Source of the DNA: Epichloe hybrida
Taxonomy: Eukaryota > Ascomycota > Sordariomycetes > Hypocreales > Clavicipitaceae
Direction: 5' to 3'
Assembly (NCBI GenBank): GCA_019022495.1
Contig: JAFEKR010000003.1
Span: 1,302,001 to 1,366,000, forward strand
Length of the DNA stretch: 64,000 bases
Below the pieces are notes generated by a model. The model was not told the origin of the DNA. It saw only the letters and a list, made by a program, of their open reading frames with translations, and searched no databases. Shown here piece after piece: positions 37,033 to 45,827 of this stretch; positions within the stretch are counted from its first letter, which is position 1, and each line of letters begins with the position of its first letter. The position numbers and the translations under genes were made by a program.

Positions 37033-39010
37033 TTATTCCTAAAGAGGTAATTAAGGAAGTATTATTTAGTATTACCTATTAATATAATAGGGAAAGCTTT
37101 CTAATAATACATTTAAGGAAGGTTAATTCTATTACACTTATTTTTAAAGAGTATAATCTTTAGCGTTAAGAAGTTATATAGCTTCCTACTATAGTAGTTA
37201 CTATCCTTATATATCTTTGTAAGCTCTAAGATTTTCTTTATAATTTAATCTTTAGAGGTAAATTATTATAAAGGCATATTTTATTATAAATAATAGTCCC
37301 CTAGTTATTATTAATAATAATTATTAGGATAAAGCTATTAGTTTAATAGTAATTATTATAGGGGCTTTTATAAAGGTTTATATAGTCTTTAGGGTTAGGG
37401 AAGGTGGATTTCTAGGGTAGGTTATTAGGGCTATTAATATTAAGGCTCTAGGGGTTTAGAAGATTATAGTCTCTCTTATAATCTCTCCTATAACTAAAGA
37501 GGTATTAAAGTTTAATAAAGCACTTCTTTAAGGGATACTAGGATAGAATATCCTAGGCCTTGCTTAATAAGAACGCTATAATCTTATAGAGAATTATATA
37601 ATTCTCTAATAACTTCCTTTATAACCCTTTTAAAGGTGTCTTTAGACTAGCCTTTAAAGTCTTCTTAGAATAATTCCTATAGGTTATTATCTCTCTAACC
37701 TTAATGCTTACTAAGGTTAATAAATCTTATAATCTAGTTATTAAGCTTAAGCTATGTAGTAGTCTCTAGATCTAGCTTAACGGATTCTTTCTAATTACTA
37801 GAGAAGTTATAAGTAAGCTATTAAAGGTATAAGAGTAACTTATACTCTTAGGGTCTTTTAGGGGTAATAGTTAAAGCCTTACTATAACTAGTAGCCTTTA
37901 CTTTTATAAAAGGTCTAGATTCCTTTGCTATCTTTAACTATAAAAGAAATATTACTAATTTATTATTTTTACTACTAATTAAGCTCCTATATTTACCCGT
38001 TGCTATTATAAGGTTTTTCTTTTGTATTTTAAAAGCGTTATTATTCTAATAAAATCAGAAGATTATAAAAATAGGAAAAATAGAAGAAAAAGTAGTAGAA
38101 GTAGCAAAAGTAGTAATAAGAATAAATCAATAAAGATAAAGAAAGTAATAGAAGTTCTAAAAGTAACTAGAAAATAATAGGAAAAGTAATAAGGGAATAA
38201 TAGGAATTACTACTTTCTATTTTTTAGAAAAAGGAGGGAAGGAGGTAATCTCTCTCTTACTAATAAGCACGGGGCAAATAGCACTAAGAGTAAAAGGGGG
38301 TAAAAAATAAGTAGTAGAAGCTTATAGGGAGAGATTAAAGGTCTATTAGAAAGTAATGTGTTAAAGGGAATTTATAAGTGTATTAGCTAGCTTAGCTAAG
38401 GTTATTTAACATTAGGTTTAAAATAAGTGCCTTGTGGTAATAGATTTGGTTAGTTAATTAGTTTTCTTGTAATAGATAATAATATCGATAATTAATAATA
38501 ATATCCTAGATAGATATAATAAAGTTATATCCCTTAGCCTAAGGGTTAATAGATTAATTCCTTAGAAGCCTAATAAGCCTATAACTAGGATTCTAGTCTC
38601 TTCCTTTAGCACACTTATATAGTTATATCTCTTTACTATAATAACTATTATAGTATAATAAGGGGTAGTAGTAGTAGTGTCTATAGAAATATCTTTTCTT
38701 ATAATACCTAGCTTATCTATAGTTATAAAGTTAACTACTAATTAGTATTAGTTACACTAAGGTCTTACATAGGTATAAGGGTAATCCTATATAATTAAAG
38801 TTAATAATAGTTAATTAAATTAGCTAGGAAGGAAAAGAGAGAAGAGAGGGAAAGTCTAGATGCTAGGAAAGTAAGCGAAACCTGTATATAGGGCAAAAGA
38901 GGGGGTAGCGAATTAATGTAGCTAATTGCATTTTATGCATCGCGCCGGACCCATAATTCGGTCCGGTCTTTGGCCACGATTGAACCGATGAAGATCCGAA
39001 GGAATCAACA
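37033..39010 (-). mobile_element. Copia A copy 2, 5' part (gag and 5' LTR)
   Basis: Continues 29,565-30,268 after the nested copy and is collinear with 4689-6661 of copy 1: gag on the minus strand, then the leader and the 5' LTR at 38,746-39,010. Strongly RIP-affected in the outer LTR third. No open frame over 60 codons remains. Confidence 0.85.
38746..39010 (-). repeat. Copia A copy 2, 5' LTR (265 bp)
   Basis: TATTAGTTACAC...AATCAACA. Shares subfamily features with 17,656-17,919. Its right-flanking bases GTTAT do not repeat the AAATT left of 17,656, so the outer borders no longer show a target duplication. Confidence 0.85.
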
Positions 39011-39863
39011 GTTATCTATGATTATTTAATCTTACTTATTCCTTAGTTCTTCTTAATTATCTTATTAATATTATGCGTTAATAGTTATATTAAAAAGAGA
39101 GAGTTTCTAGTATTAAAATAAGTATAATATTAACAAGGCTATGTGCCTCTAATTAGCTAGGCACGTTACATCGCGGACCTATATATCTAGCCTAATCGCG
39201 CCGCGATTAGTGTTAGCACATGTAGCCTCTTTGCTAATAACCCTAATTAAGGCCCCTTTTCCTATAATAAATAGTGTACTCTCTTTGCTTCTATTTAATC
39301 CCTCTTTTACTTGCTTTAATAGACTAGAATATATAATAATTACGTACACTTTAGTTTACCCTAAAAACCCTACGCGTAGGTCACTAGTATCCTGTAGATA
39401 CTAACAAATACCTTCTATAGTATTATTATAGCTATTACTCTTACTAGGAACTCTAAATTAACTAGAGGTCCTAGATAGTCTAGCTATATCTAATGTTCTA
39501 ATAGATTAAGGGGGAGTAAATCTTTAATATAAGGGATAAGAGGGGTATAGATATAATTTTATATAATATTTTATAGATATAAAGGATTATAAGGTAAGGT
39601 AGTTAACTTTAAGTATGTAATAGAATATATAATAAAGAAAGATAAGGGGATAGCTTAGCTACTAGCGTTAAACCCTTCTTTATTATTTTAGAATTTATAT
39701 AGATATAGATATTAATACTAAAGTAAGAAGAGAGCTATATTATACCTTTTTATTAGTATAACTTATTATTAAACGTAGTCCTCCTATTTTATAAGGTAAG
39801 TCATTATTAGGTAAGTTGCCTTTTCTAATTAACCTTGCTAATCTATAGTGTTTAAAGACTATA
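39011..39863. other. AT-rich unresolved stretch
   Basis: No credible gene. An open frame of 64 codons at 39,210-39,404 lacks any support. A perfect palindrome CTAATCGCG-C-CGCGATTAG lies at 39,192-39,210. If the LTR-plus-leader repeat to the right belongs to a minus-strand element, this could be what is left of its interior. Confidence 0.4.
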
Positions 39864-40508
39864 TAGTTATCTATAAAGGTAACTACTAATTAGTATTAGA
39901 TTCACAGGGTATTAAATTTAATATAATATAGTTATAAGCCTAAAGAATAGTATTATTATTAATTATCTATTCTAGGCTACGTTATCTATTCTATTAATTA
40001 ATTTATAAAAAGAGAAGTCAAAAGCTAGTAGCTATAATTAAAGAGGGAAAAGGGGGTTACGTGTTTATAGCCCCACATTTCCTAGCTAATTAACAGGCTA
40101 GGTTATAGGTCACGTGTGGCGCGCGCGCGGCCTAAGCTTTTGCTAGGTAATTGCGGCTGCGACGCGCGATTGATATTGCCTTTGTTCTAATAGTTATCTA
40201 TAAAGGTAATTACTAATTAGTATTAGTTTTATAGGGTATTGAATTTAATATAATAAGGTTATAAGCCTTAAGAATAGTATTATTATTGATTTTTCTATTC
40301 TAGGCTGCGTTATATGTGTGTAAAAAGAGAGGTTAAAAGCTAGAAGCCGTAAGGCTAGGAGGGAAAGGGGTTACGCGTTTATAGCCTTACATTTCTTAGC
40401 CAATCAAAGGGCTAGGATGTGGGTCACGTTCAACGCGCGCGCGGGGCCCGAGCTTTTGCCAGGTAATTGCGGCTGCGACGCGCGATTGATATCACCTTTG
40501 TTCTAACA
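39864..40508 (-). repeat. Tandem LTR-plus-leader duplication (units 327 and 316 bp)
   Basis: Two direct copies, 39,864-40,190 and 40,191-40,506. Each consists of a 28-30 bp leader (GTTATCTATAAAGGTAA...CTAATTAG) followed by an LTR-like body beginning TATTAG and ending TTCTAA(T/C)A, that is TGTTAG...CTAACA before RIP (39,894-40,192 and 40,221-40,508). The leader resembles that of copia A (CTAATTAGTGGTTA on the minus strand), so the arrangement looks like LTR-leader-LTR-leader of a related minus-strand element. The left unit is more RIP-affected than the right. Both keep CpG-rich blocks (GCGCGCGCG, GCGACGCGCGATTGATAT). Confidence 0.65.
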
Positions 40509-41074
40509 TAAACCCTACTAGCTTATTAAGGTGAAGAATAGCTGAGGTAATTATTAGTAGTATTATTATAGGGACCGCAGTAGCTAGATGACTAAATAAT
40601 ATAACCTACATTATCCCACTTAATTTTGGTACTGCTTCAGCGGTGAATCTGCCGCACATGGCATGCCTGGTTGTGTGGATTGCAGTCTAGGAAGTACGCG
40701 AGCGTCCGGCGAAGCATTCTCAGAGTAGCACGGCGCCACCCGCTTGTGCAAGGCCCCTAAAGTCAAGTTATCGCAATACTGGCGCGAAGTGTACATGTAT
40801 CTGTCGTGATTTAAACTCTAAGAAGCGCCGCGCAGGCAGAAATTCCCCGCGACATGCAAGCCAAAAAAAAAAAAAAAAAGTGGGAAATAGTCGTGGACCA
40901 AGGAAACAAAGTTTTCCGAGGAGAGGACAGCTGTCAGCAAGAGATCTGGGTTGCCGGTATATCAGCTCACACATGCGCACATGAATGAAATCCTGCCGGC
41001 TCGTCAGTCTCTCGTCCAGTCTCTCGTCCAGTCTCTCGTCTCTCAAACGGGGAAATTGCGCATCATCCTCCGCA
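40509..41074 (+). promoter_or_regulatory. Transition to GC-normal DNA and upstream region of the secreted-protein gene
   Basis: The composition changes from TpA-rich to ordinary at about 40,560-40,640. Includes a 17-base A tract (40,863-40,879) and three tandem copies of a CTCGTCCAGTCT-type 12-mer (41,010-41,044) just before the start codon. Upstream ATGs exist (for example 40,985, in frame), but the signal peptide favours 41,075. I see no clear TATA box. Confidence 0.45.
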
Positions 41075-41773
41075 ATGCTTCTGATCGTTCTACTCGCCCT
41101 CCTGGGTGCGGCACTCGGCAAACGGATGCAGACGAGCAGCCCGCAATGGTCCGGCCAACTGGACAACTGGTCCGGCCAACTGGAAGGCTGGGCCAAGGCA
41201 TACGGCAGGAAGCTGTGTGCCAATGAATGCACCGACCATTTCTTCGCATGCAAGCACCGTCCCGAGTCGGACAAGGCGTTGTGTGGTGCCGACTTTGCCG
41301 ACTGCCTGGGCTACAACCCGCTGGGGGCAGACGGCCAGATGCCCGTGGTGCCGACGGCCTGCTACCATGGCGCCAAGGGAGCCCCTCGCCTGCCGCGACC
41401 TACCATGGATGCCTGCGCGCGCAAGTGCTTCTTGCAGTTCGAGACGTGCCGCCACGGGCCATTCGTCAACCCGCTGGCCTGCGCGGCCCACTACGCCGGC
41501 TGCCTGGGCTTCTCGCCCTTTCCCCCCAACACCAACGAGAAAATCGTGCCGCCTACTGCTTGCTCGAAACCACCGGGCCCAACCAAGACCTTGGCCATGG
41601 ACGACTCGTGCGTCGAGGACTGCTTGGCTGAGTATTATAAGTGCAAGGATGCGGCTGGTCCCGTCCAGCCGACATGGTGCGCGGGCCAGGTGGCTCTTTG
41701 TCTTGGGAAAGCCCCGTTCGATCGTTATACCTATGACCCTCCTTATGCTTGTGAAGAGATCAAATCCAAATAA
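41075..41773 (+). CDS. Secreted cysteine-rich protein with three six-Cys modules (232 aa)
   Basis: Product of unknown function, predicted to leave the cell. Residues 1-15 form a short signal peptide (MLLIVLLALLGAALG), followed by a dibasic K16-R17, a possible Kex2-type site. A tandem W-S-G-Q-L repeat (residues 25-36) comes next. The rest consists of three modules of about 66 residues with the pattern C-x3-C-x6-C-x10/11-C-x6-C-L-G-x2-P-x(n)-A-C: Cys 48-96, 114-163 and 179-226. All 18 cysteines are in these modules, an even number fit for disulphides. No intron is needed. I chose the start at 41,075 because an in-frame upstream ATG (40,985) would bury the signal peptide behind a Ser-rich stretch. 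AATAAA follows at 41,829. I do not recognise a named family; a secreted effector-like or cell-wall protein is a guess from its architecture and its location beside transposons. Confidence 0.85.
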   Translation: MLLIVLLALLGAALGKRMQTSSPQWSGQLDNWSGQLEGWAKAYGRKLCANECTDHFFACKHRPESDKALCGADFADCLGYNPLGADGQMPVVPTACYHGAKGAPRLPRPTMDACARKCFLQFETCRHGPFVNPLACAAHYAGCLGFSPFPPNTNEKIVPPTACSKPPGPTKTLAMDDSCVEDCLAEYYKCKDAAGPVQPTWCAGQVALCLGKAPFDRYTYDPPYACEEIKSK

Positions 41774-41828
41774 AAGGCGACTATTACTACGGATTCGTAC
41801 GTCGTTTACGGATTACATACAACGAATT

Positions 41829-41834
41829 AATAAA
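41829..41834 (+). terminator. Polyadenylation signal AATAAA of the secreted-protein gene
   Basis: Canonical hexamer 56 bases after the stop codon. The only clear one in the 3' flank. Confidence 0.5.
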
Positions 41835-41841
41835 GGCAAAT

Positions 41842-41880
41842 GGCAAGGGCAAGGGCAAAGGCAAGGGCAAGGGCAAGGGG
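41842..41880. repeat. GGCAAG hexamer repeat
   Basis: Six to seven copies of GGCAAG with one A for G change, in the 3' flank of the secreted-protein gene. Confidence 0.9.
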
Positions 41881-42046
41881 GCGCTGCTCTTATAATTTAC
41901 ATGCGAGGCAGCGGAGAGTATGTAATGTCGAGCTGGGCCAGAGGGCTAGAGGTTGCGGGAAAAGAATCTTGAACGAGTCCCATGTGGCTCGAGACATGCC
42001 ATCTCTAGCATTCAATCTGTAGGTTCCACGCGATAATAGGCCGTAC

Positions 42047-42163
42047 GTTGTCGTGGTTGTCGTGGTTGTCGTGTTGTCGTGGTTGTCGTGGTTGTCGTGT
42101 TGTCGTGGTTGTCGTGGTTGTCGTGTTGTCGTGGTTGTCGTGGTTGTCGTGTTGTCGTGGTTG
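42047..42163. repeat. 26-bp minisatellite (4.5 copies) built from GTTGTCGTG
   Basis: Higher-order unit of 9+9+8 bases (GTTGTCGTG, GTTGTCGTG, GTTGTCGT) repeated four times and followed by a partial copy. Lies between the two genes. Long open frames across it on both strands (Val/Leu-Ser-Trp or Thr/Arg-Gln runs) are repeat artefacts. Confidence 0.92.
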
Positions 42164-42186
42164 AACCCCGCCATCTTGCCCCCGTG

Positions 42187-42210
42187 CCTCTTTTCTTTTT
42201 TTTCTTTTTT
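42187..42210 (+). promoter_or_regulatory. Pyrimidine tract upstream of the transcription-factor gene
   Basis: A CCTCTTTTCTTTTTTTTC-type run about 160 bases before the start codon. CT-rich tracts of this type often precede transcription starts in filamentous fungi. The promoter role is inferred. Confidence 0.4.
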
Positions 42211-42368
42211 AATTGTGGGCGCTCCTCCTTCCTTCCTTAAGCTTAGTAGACCCAGGCCAGACTCACGCATCGTCACCCCAGAACCGTCTTCTTGCCCGAC
42301 ATTCAACATTGACTCACACCGTCTCCGGAGATTGCCACTCGAATGCCTTCTCTGCAATCTGTCCGGCT

Positions 42369-44542
42369 ATGCAGAGCAACGCTGTCGCCCGCCGCACTCA
42401 ATTCTCCAGCTGCGATGAGTGTCGTCGGTCGAGAGTCGGTTGTGATGCCTTGAGTCGGAGCAACGAAACCAGAGACTCCCCCACATCCTGCACATCCTGC
42501 ACACGCTGCTTGAACCGGAATCGACAATGCACTTTTAAAGTACGTACTGTGGAGAGCCGAGTTGCCCATCAATACCATCTATAGCACACATGACAGCGCC
42601 GAGCTGACTCTCGCCCATTGCAGTGGATGAAAGAGAAGGGCGCCGAGCCCAAGCGAGCACCCTTGGGCAGGCGGAAGCTTCGTCGGCGGTCCGAGGCAAT
42701 ACCCACCGTTGCGCCGAACACGCACATCGAGAAGCCAGATGGCCAGTTGCATCTGGCTCGGCGTGATCCTCGGTATCTGCCAGGGCCGAAGCAGCTTACT
42801 GCACCGTCCCCGGCGGCTACAGACTCGACCACATCCGTCTCGGACTTGCTCAGCCACGCTGAGAGCCATTGGCTTCAGATACTTTACCGGGATGGATTCG
42901 ACGCAGTATTTGGATCTTGGATGGGAAGAGACGGCTGCCCTTTTCTGTGCGCATCAACCATACTTGGATTGATGAGGAAGCGAGATTGACACTAACGTAT
43001 TGCATTTGCAGCTTCACCGAGCACAGTCTTGCAGGCAAACACGTAAATATCGCACATGTCTGCACAAGGCTGGACCTGTGGATGGCGGAAGGCTCGGATG
43101 ACGAGAAAGATGACACAACAGGTGCTGCCGTACGCGAAGCCAAGATCAAGGACCGCCTCATCGATCAGTCGCTTCGCAACACAATATCTGCCTTTTCCGC
43201 GCGATGGCTGTACATGATGGCGAAAAGCCTGCAGCAGCCAGCGCCTCATCATCAAGATGTAGTCCTGAATCTCTGGAGAGCAGCTCGGCGCGACATGCTT
43301 CGCGTCATCAACCGACCATCTTACCGGTCCATGTTGTCGCTGTTCCTATTTGCCTTGACGCCGATCCCTACTGGTATTTCCGAGGAAGAAGAGATTGACG
43401 GCATCTCTGGACAAGCTTGCGTGCATGCAGCTTTGCAGCAAATACAGACACTGCGGGCGCGACAGCGAAATCTGCAGTTCAGTGGCTCGAAAGTAACACC
43501 GTCCAATGTCAAGATGAAATCAATAGTCACCGGCCCTGAATCAGTCGGTAGTTCCGACTTCATCGCTGCAGAGTGTATCGCATATTGGGCTGCTCTGACG
43601 TTTGATACCTCGGCGTCGCTAACGTTGAACTGTCGTTCGCTCTTATCATCGGGTCTCTTCGGCTTCGAGGCCGAGCTGCCATGGAGACTGGTCCGCACCG
43701 GCGCCAAGCTGTTTTATGAAAAGACGCAAGCATGGCGCGCAGATGGGGTCATTGACATGACAGACGAACGCGCCAACCAGATCATTGCCAGCGGCACTGC
43801 TTGGAAGTTGCTGGCCTGGAAGCTGACATCGGTTTTCAAGGAGGCGCTGCGAGATGGGCACAATGAGTCAGAAGTCAGCAGGGCGTTCGGTTTCGTGACC
43901 GAAGCAATACAGCAGTTCAACGATACTTTTCGCCGCCCGCTTGAGGCATGTCAGAGGCGGATGCGCTTTCTTGGACAGACGACCAAGCTGCGATGGTGTA
44001 CGTTACCTATGCCTAGGATATGTGTTTTATTGATTTTTTTTTCCTCCACTGCTTGGGCTGACCGCCGTATAATAGACTCTCTCATGCTACACTACCACCT
44101 CAGCATCCTCATGCTGGTGGATATCATTGAAGCCACGGAGCGAAATGACCTCCTTGCTGCCTTGACCGAAACAATTGCTGATGCAGAGGATGCTGTCATG
44201 AACGCTCTTGTGTTCGGCCTTGACAACGATTTCATCGTGGTGGCACCCGCAGCGTCCAGCCGTGGGGATGTCGATGACTCTACAGAAGCCTCGTTCACCG
44301 TGCCCATCATATCCATTGACCCCTACCCCCATCATGTCGTCGCCAGCGTACAACTCCTACGCAAAGCTATTGATAGAGACTTGCGGGTTGGCAAAATCAC
44401 GGACGATTCTCATGCCAATCTCCAAGCCACTCTACAAGCAGCGCTAAGTCACCTCCCCCAGAGCTCAAAATCTGTGCAAGCCGCGCGGAACCAATTCCCT
44501 GAAAAGGCCACGCCGGATGCGCGCGTAGTCTCACATGGTTAA
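42369..44542 (+). CDS. Zn(II)2Cys6 fungal transcription factor (648 aa, four exons)
   Basis: Exons 42,369-42,539, 42,624-42,946, 43,012-43,997 and 44,076-44,542. The introns are 84, 65 and 78 bp, with GT...AG ends; intron 2 has a CTAAC branch site and joins two frames exactly (phase 2). Intron 3 is a multiple of three and open, but removing it places R-W-Y-S-L-M-L-H-Y-H in line, as in many fungal regulators. The N-terminal binuclear zinc cluster has Cys 15, 18, 25, 44, 47 and 54, with an unusually long 18-residue central loop and an extra Cys 41. Exon 2 opens with W-M-K-E after the cluster, then a basic linker (about residues 68-85). F-G-S-W-M-G-R-D-G-C-P-F lies at about 153-164. The large C-terminal part is the helical regulatory region. 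Likely a nuclear DNA-binding regulator; the target genes are unknown. The upstream in-frame ATG at 42,213 lies outside the cluster-proximal start and is not favoured. Confidence 0.9.
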
Positions 44543-44978
44543 TTTTGCCGAGTAAATTTTGTACTTGATTGTATTTTGCCCAATAACCATGTACCATGGC
44601 CGTCGGTACCTCTTGATCTCTGTTCTCCTTCGTGCGTGGTGCGTGCAACAAGTTGGCCCCCACCTACGCATCACATGTATATATGTACATTATGAGACGG
44701 TGTGACCGGGGTTACAGTAAATCTCGGCTGCAACAAAGTTAATCTCGTATCCAGGGTGGAGCCTTGCGACCTGAATTAGGCAGGCGGTGAGGAAACATAG
44801 CATATGCGGGGTATATGCTATGCATATGCTAAGTCTTACAGTGTATTAGTGTAAGAATATATTTGCGAAGTAATATATACCTTGTATATATTACTTTCTA
44901 TAGTGTATTAGTGTAAAGGTACTTATAATATAGTATATATAATATATATATAGTAGTAAAGCAGGGGAATTATAGTAT
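44543..44978. other. 3' flank and right edge of the gene island
   Basis: No gene seen. Composition becomes AT-rich from about 44,800. Contains two near-identical AGTGTATTAGTGTAA(A)G segments (about 44,840 and 44,900) and a perfect inverted repeat (44,869-44,895). TRIM alpha starts at 44,979. Confidence 0.55.
44869..44895. repeat. Perfect 12-bp inverted repeat with 3-base loop
   Basis: AGTAATATATAC - CTT - GTATATATTACT. Could form a hairpin or be a protein-binding palindrome; AT-rich, so chance is possible. Confidence 0.7.
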
Positions 44979-45536
44979 TGTGAGGCGCTGTGTACGGGAC
45001 CTGATAGAGACTGAGGCCCTAGGTGACAGGCCTTATAACCGATTGTAAGGTGCAATGTTAGCAACGGCTAGCATTGGCGGATCTTTTGGTCTATTAGGAT
45101 TCCTAGCACACCTTCTAGGTCTCTTACAATTATGCTAGCTATTACGGGTCTTCTGGCTACTAGTCCTAGGTTCGAATCCCGTGGGGTGCGGGATTGCTTA
45201 GGCTAGGCAGCTTACGTCAGGCTTACAGGCAGGTACAAGTCCCGCCCCTACTAGGCCTTAGGGGTTTGCAAATGGTTAGATTATCTCAGAGGCCACGGAG
45301 GTCCAGGCCTAATCCCTTAGAAGGTTACGTACTAGCAAGACTAAAAAAGAGTGGCTCAGGCAAGCCTCTAGAAGGGAAGGGATAGTTATGAGGTGCTGTG
45401 TACAGGACCTGATAGAGACTAAGGCCCTAGGTGACAGGCCTTATAACTGATTGTAAGGTGTAATGTTAGCAACGGCTAGCATTAGCGAATCTTTTAGTCT
45501 ATTGGGATTCCTAGCACACCTTCTAGGTCTCTTATA
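44979..45536 (+). mobile_element. TRIM alpha, copy 2 (558 bp)
   Basis: Two 150-bp LTRs (44,979-45,128 and 45,387-45,536) around a 258-bp non-coding interior. The 3' LTR is preceded by a purine tract (45,371-45,386, GAAGGGAAGGGATAGT), so it points to the plus strand. The LTRs differ only by transitions; the right one is more RIP-affected (TATGAGGTGC for TGTGAGGCGC). The interior has a perfect B-box-like GGTTCGAATCC (45,168-45,178), and the LTR a A-box-like TTTTGGTCTATTAGG. No target duplication is visible (AGTAT on the left, ATTAA on the right). A 63-codon open frame at 45,194-45,385 is not considered a gene. Confidence 0.8.
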
Positions 45537-45543
45537 ATTAAAT

Positions 45544-45827
45544 TGTGAGGCCCTACTCATAACACTAGCGCGCTAGCAAACTACTAGGCAGGCGCACTAC
45601 GCCCTAGGGCTAGGTCCACGTAACACTAGCAAGTTACTAGCTATAAGTTAGTAACTTACACGTATAATATACTTAAACCTAGTAAGCTTTAGTTAATATA
45701 TAAACACCCTTATATCTCTTACCTAGCTATCCCTTTATTCTTATAATTCTAAAGCTTCTTCTACTAGCTATCTAAGAGTAATATAAGAGGGAGAATAACC
45801 TAATTTACTAAAACTATACTATATATT
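45544..45827 (+). mobile_element. Gypsy G plus-strand copy E, 5' LTR and leader
   Basis: LTR at 45,544-45,745 (TGTGAGGCCC...TCTTATA), then a leader collinear with 56,288-56,369. It is interrupted at 45,827 by copia B; its gag region resumes at 52,966. Confidence 0.8.

Noticed and set aside
39210..39404. 64-residue plus-strand frame
   Set aside because: AT-rich repeat remnant, no start context, no family resemblance.
40985..41074. Upstream in-frame start for the secreted protein (adds 30 residues)
   Set aside because: Would place a Ser-rich repeat-derived stretch before the hydrophobic signal core; 41,075 gives a normal signal peptide.
40768..41491. Minus-strand frames of 168, 133 and 68 codons across the secreted-protein gene
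   Set aside because: GC-rich shadow frames. The plus-strand frame has a signal peptide and regular cysteine pattern; the minus frames have neither.
41106..41972. 288-residue frame in another plus frame
   Set aside because: Overlaps the cysteine-rich gene out of frame, with Arg/Thr/Pro-biased composition and a tail made of the GGCAAG repeat.
41890..42418. Frames of 155 and 121 codons through the minisatellite
   Set aside because: Repeat-encoded homopolymer-like runs (Thr or Val) without other content.
45094..45195. Possible tRNA gene in TRIM alpha
   Set aside because: A and B boxes are present but no acceptor stem or anticodon arm folds, and the boxes straddle the LTR border.
45194..45385. 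63-residue frame in TRIM alpha copy 2
   Set aside because: Starts in the interior of a non-coding mini-element and is not kept in the other two copies.
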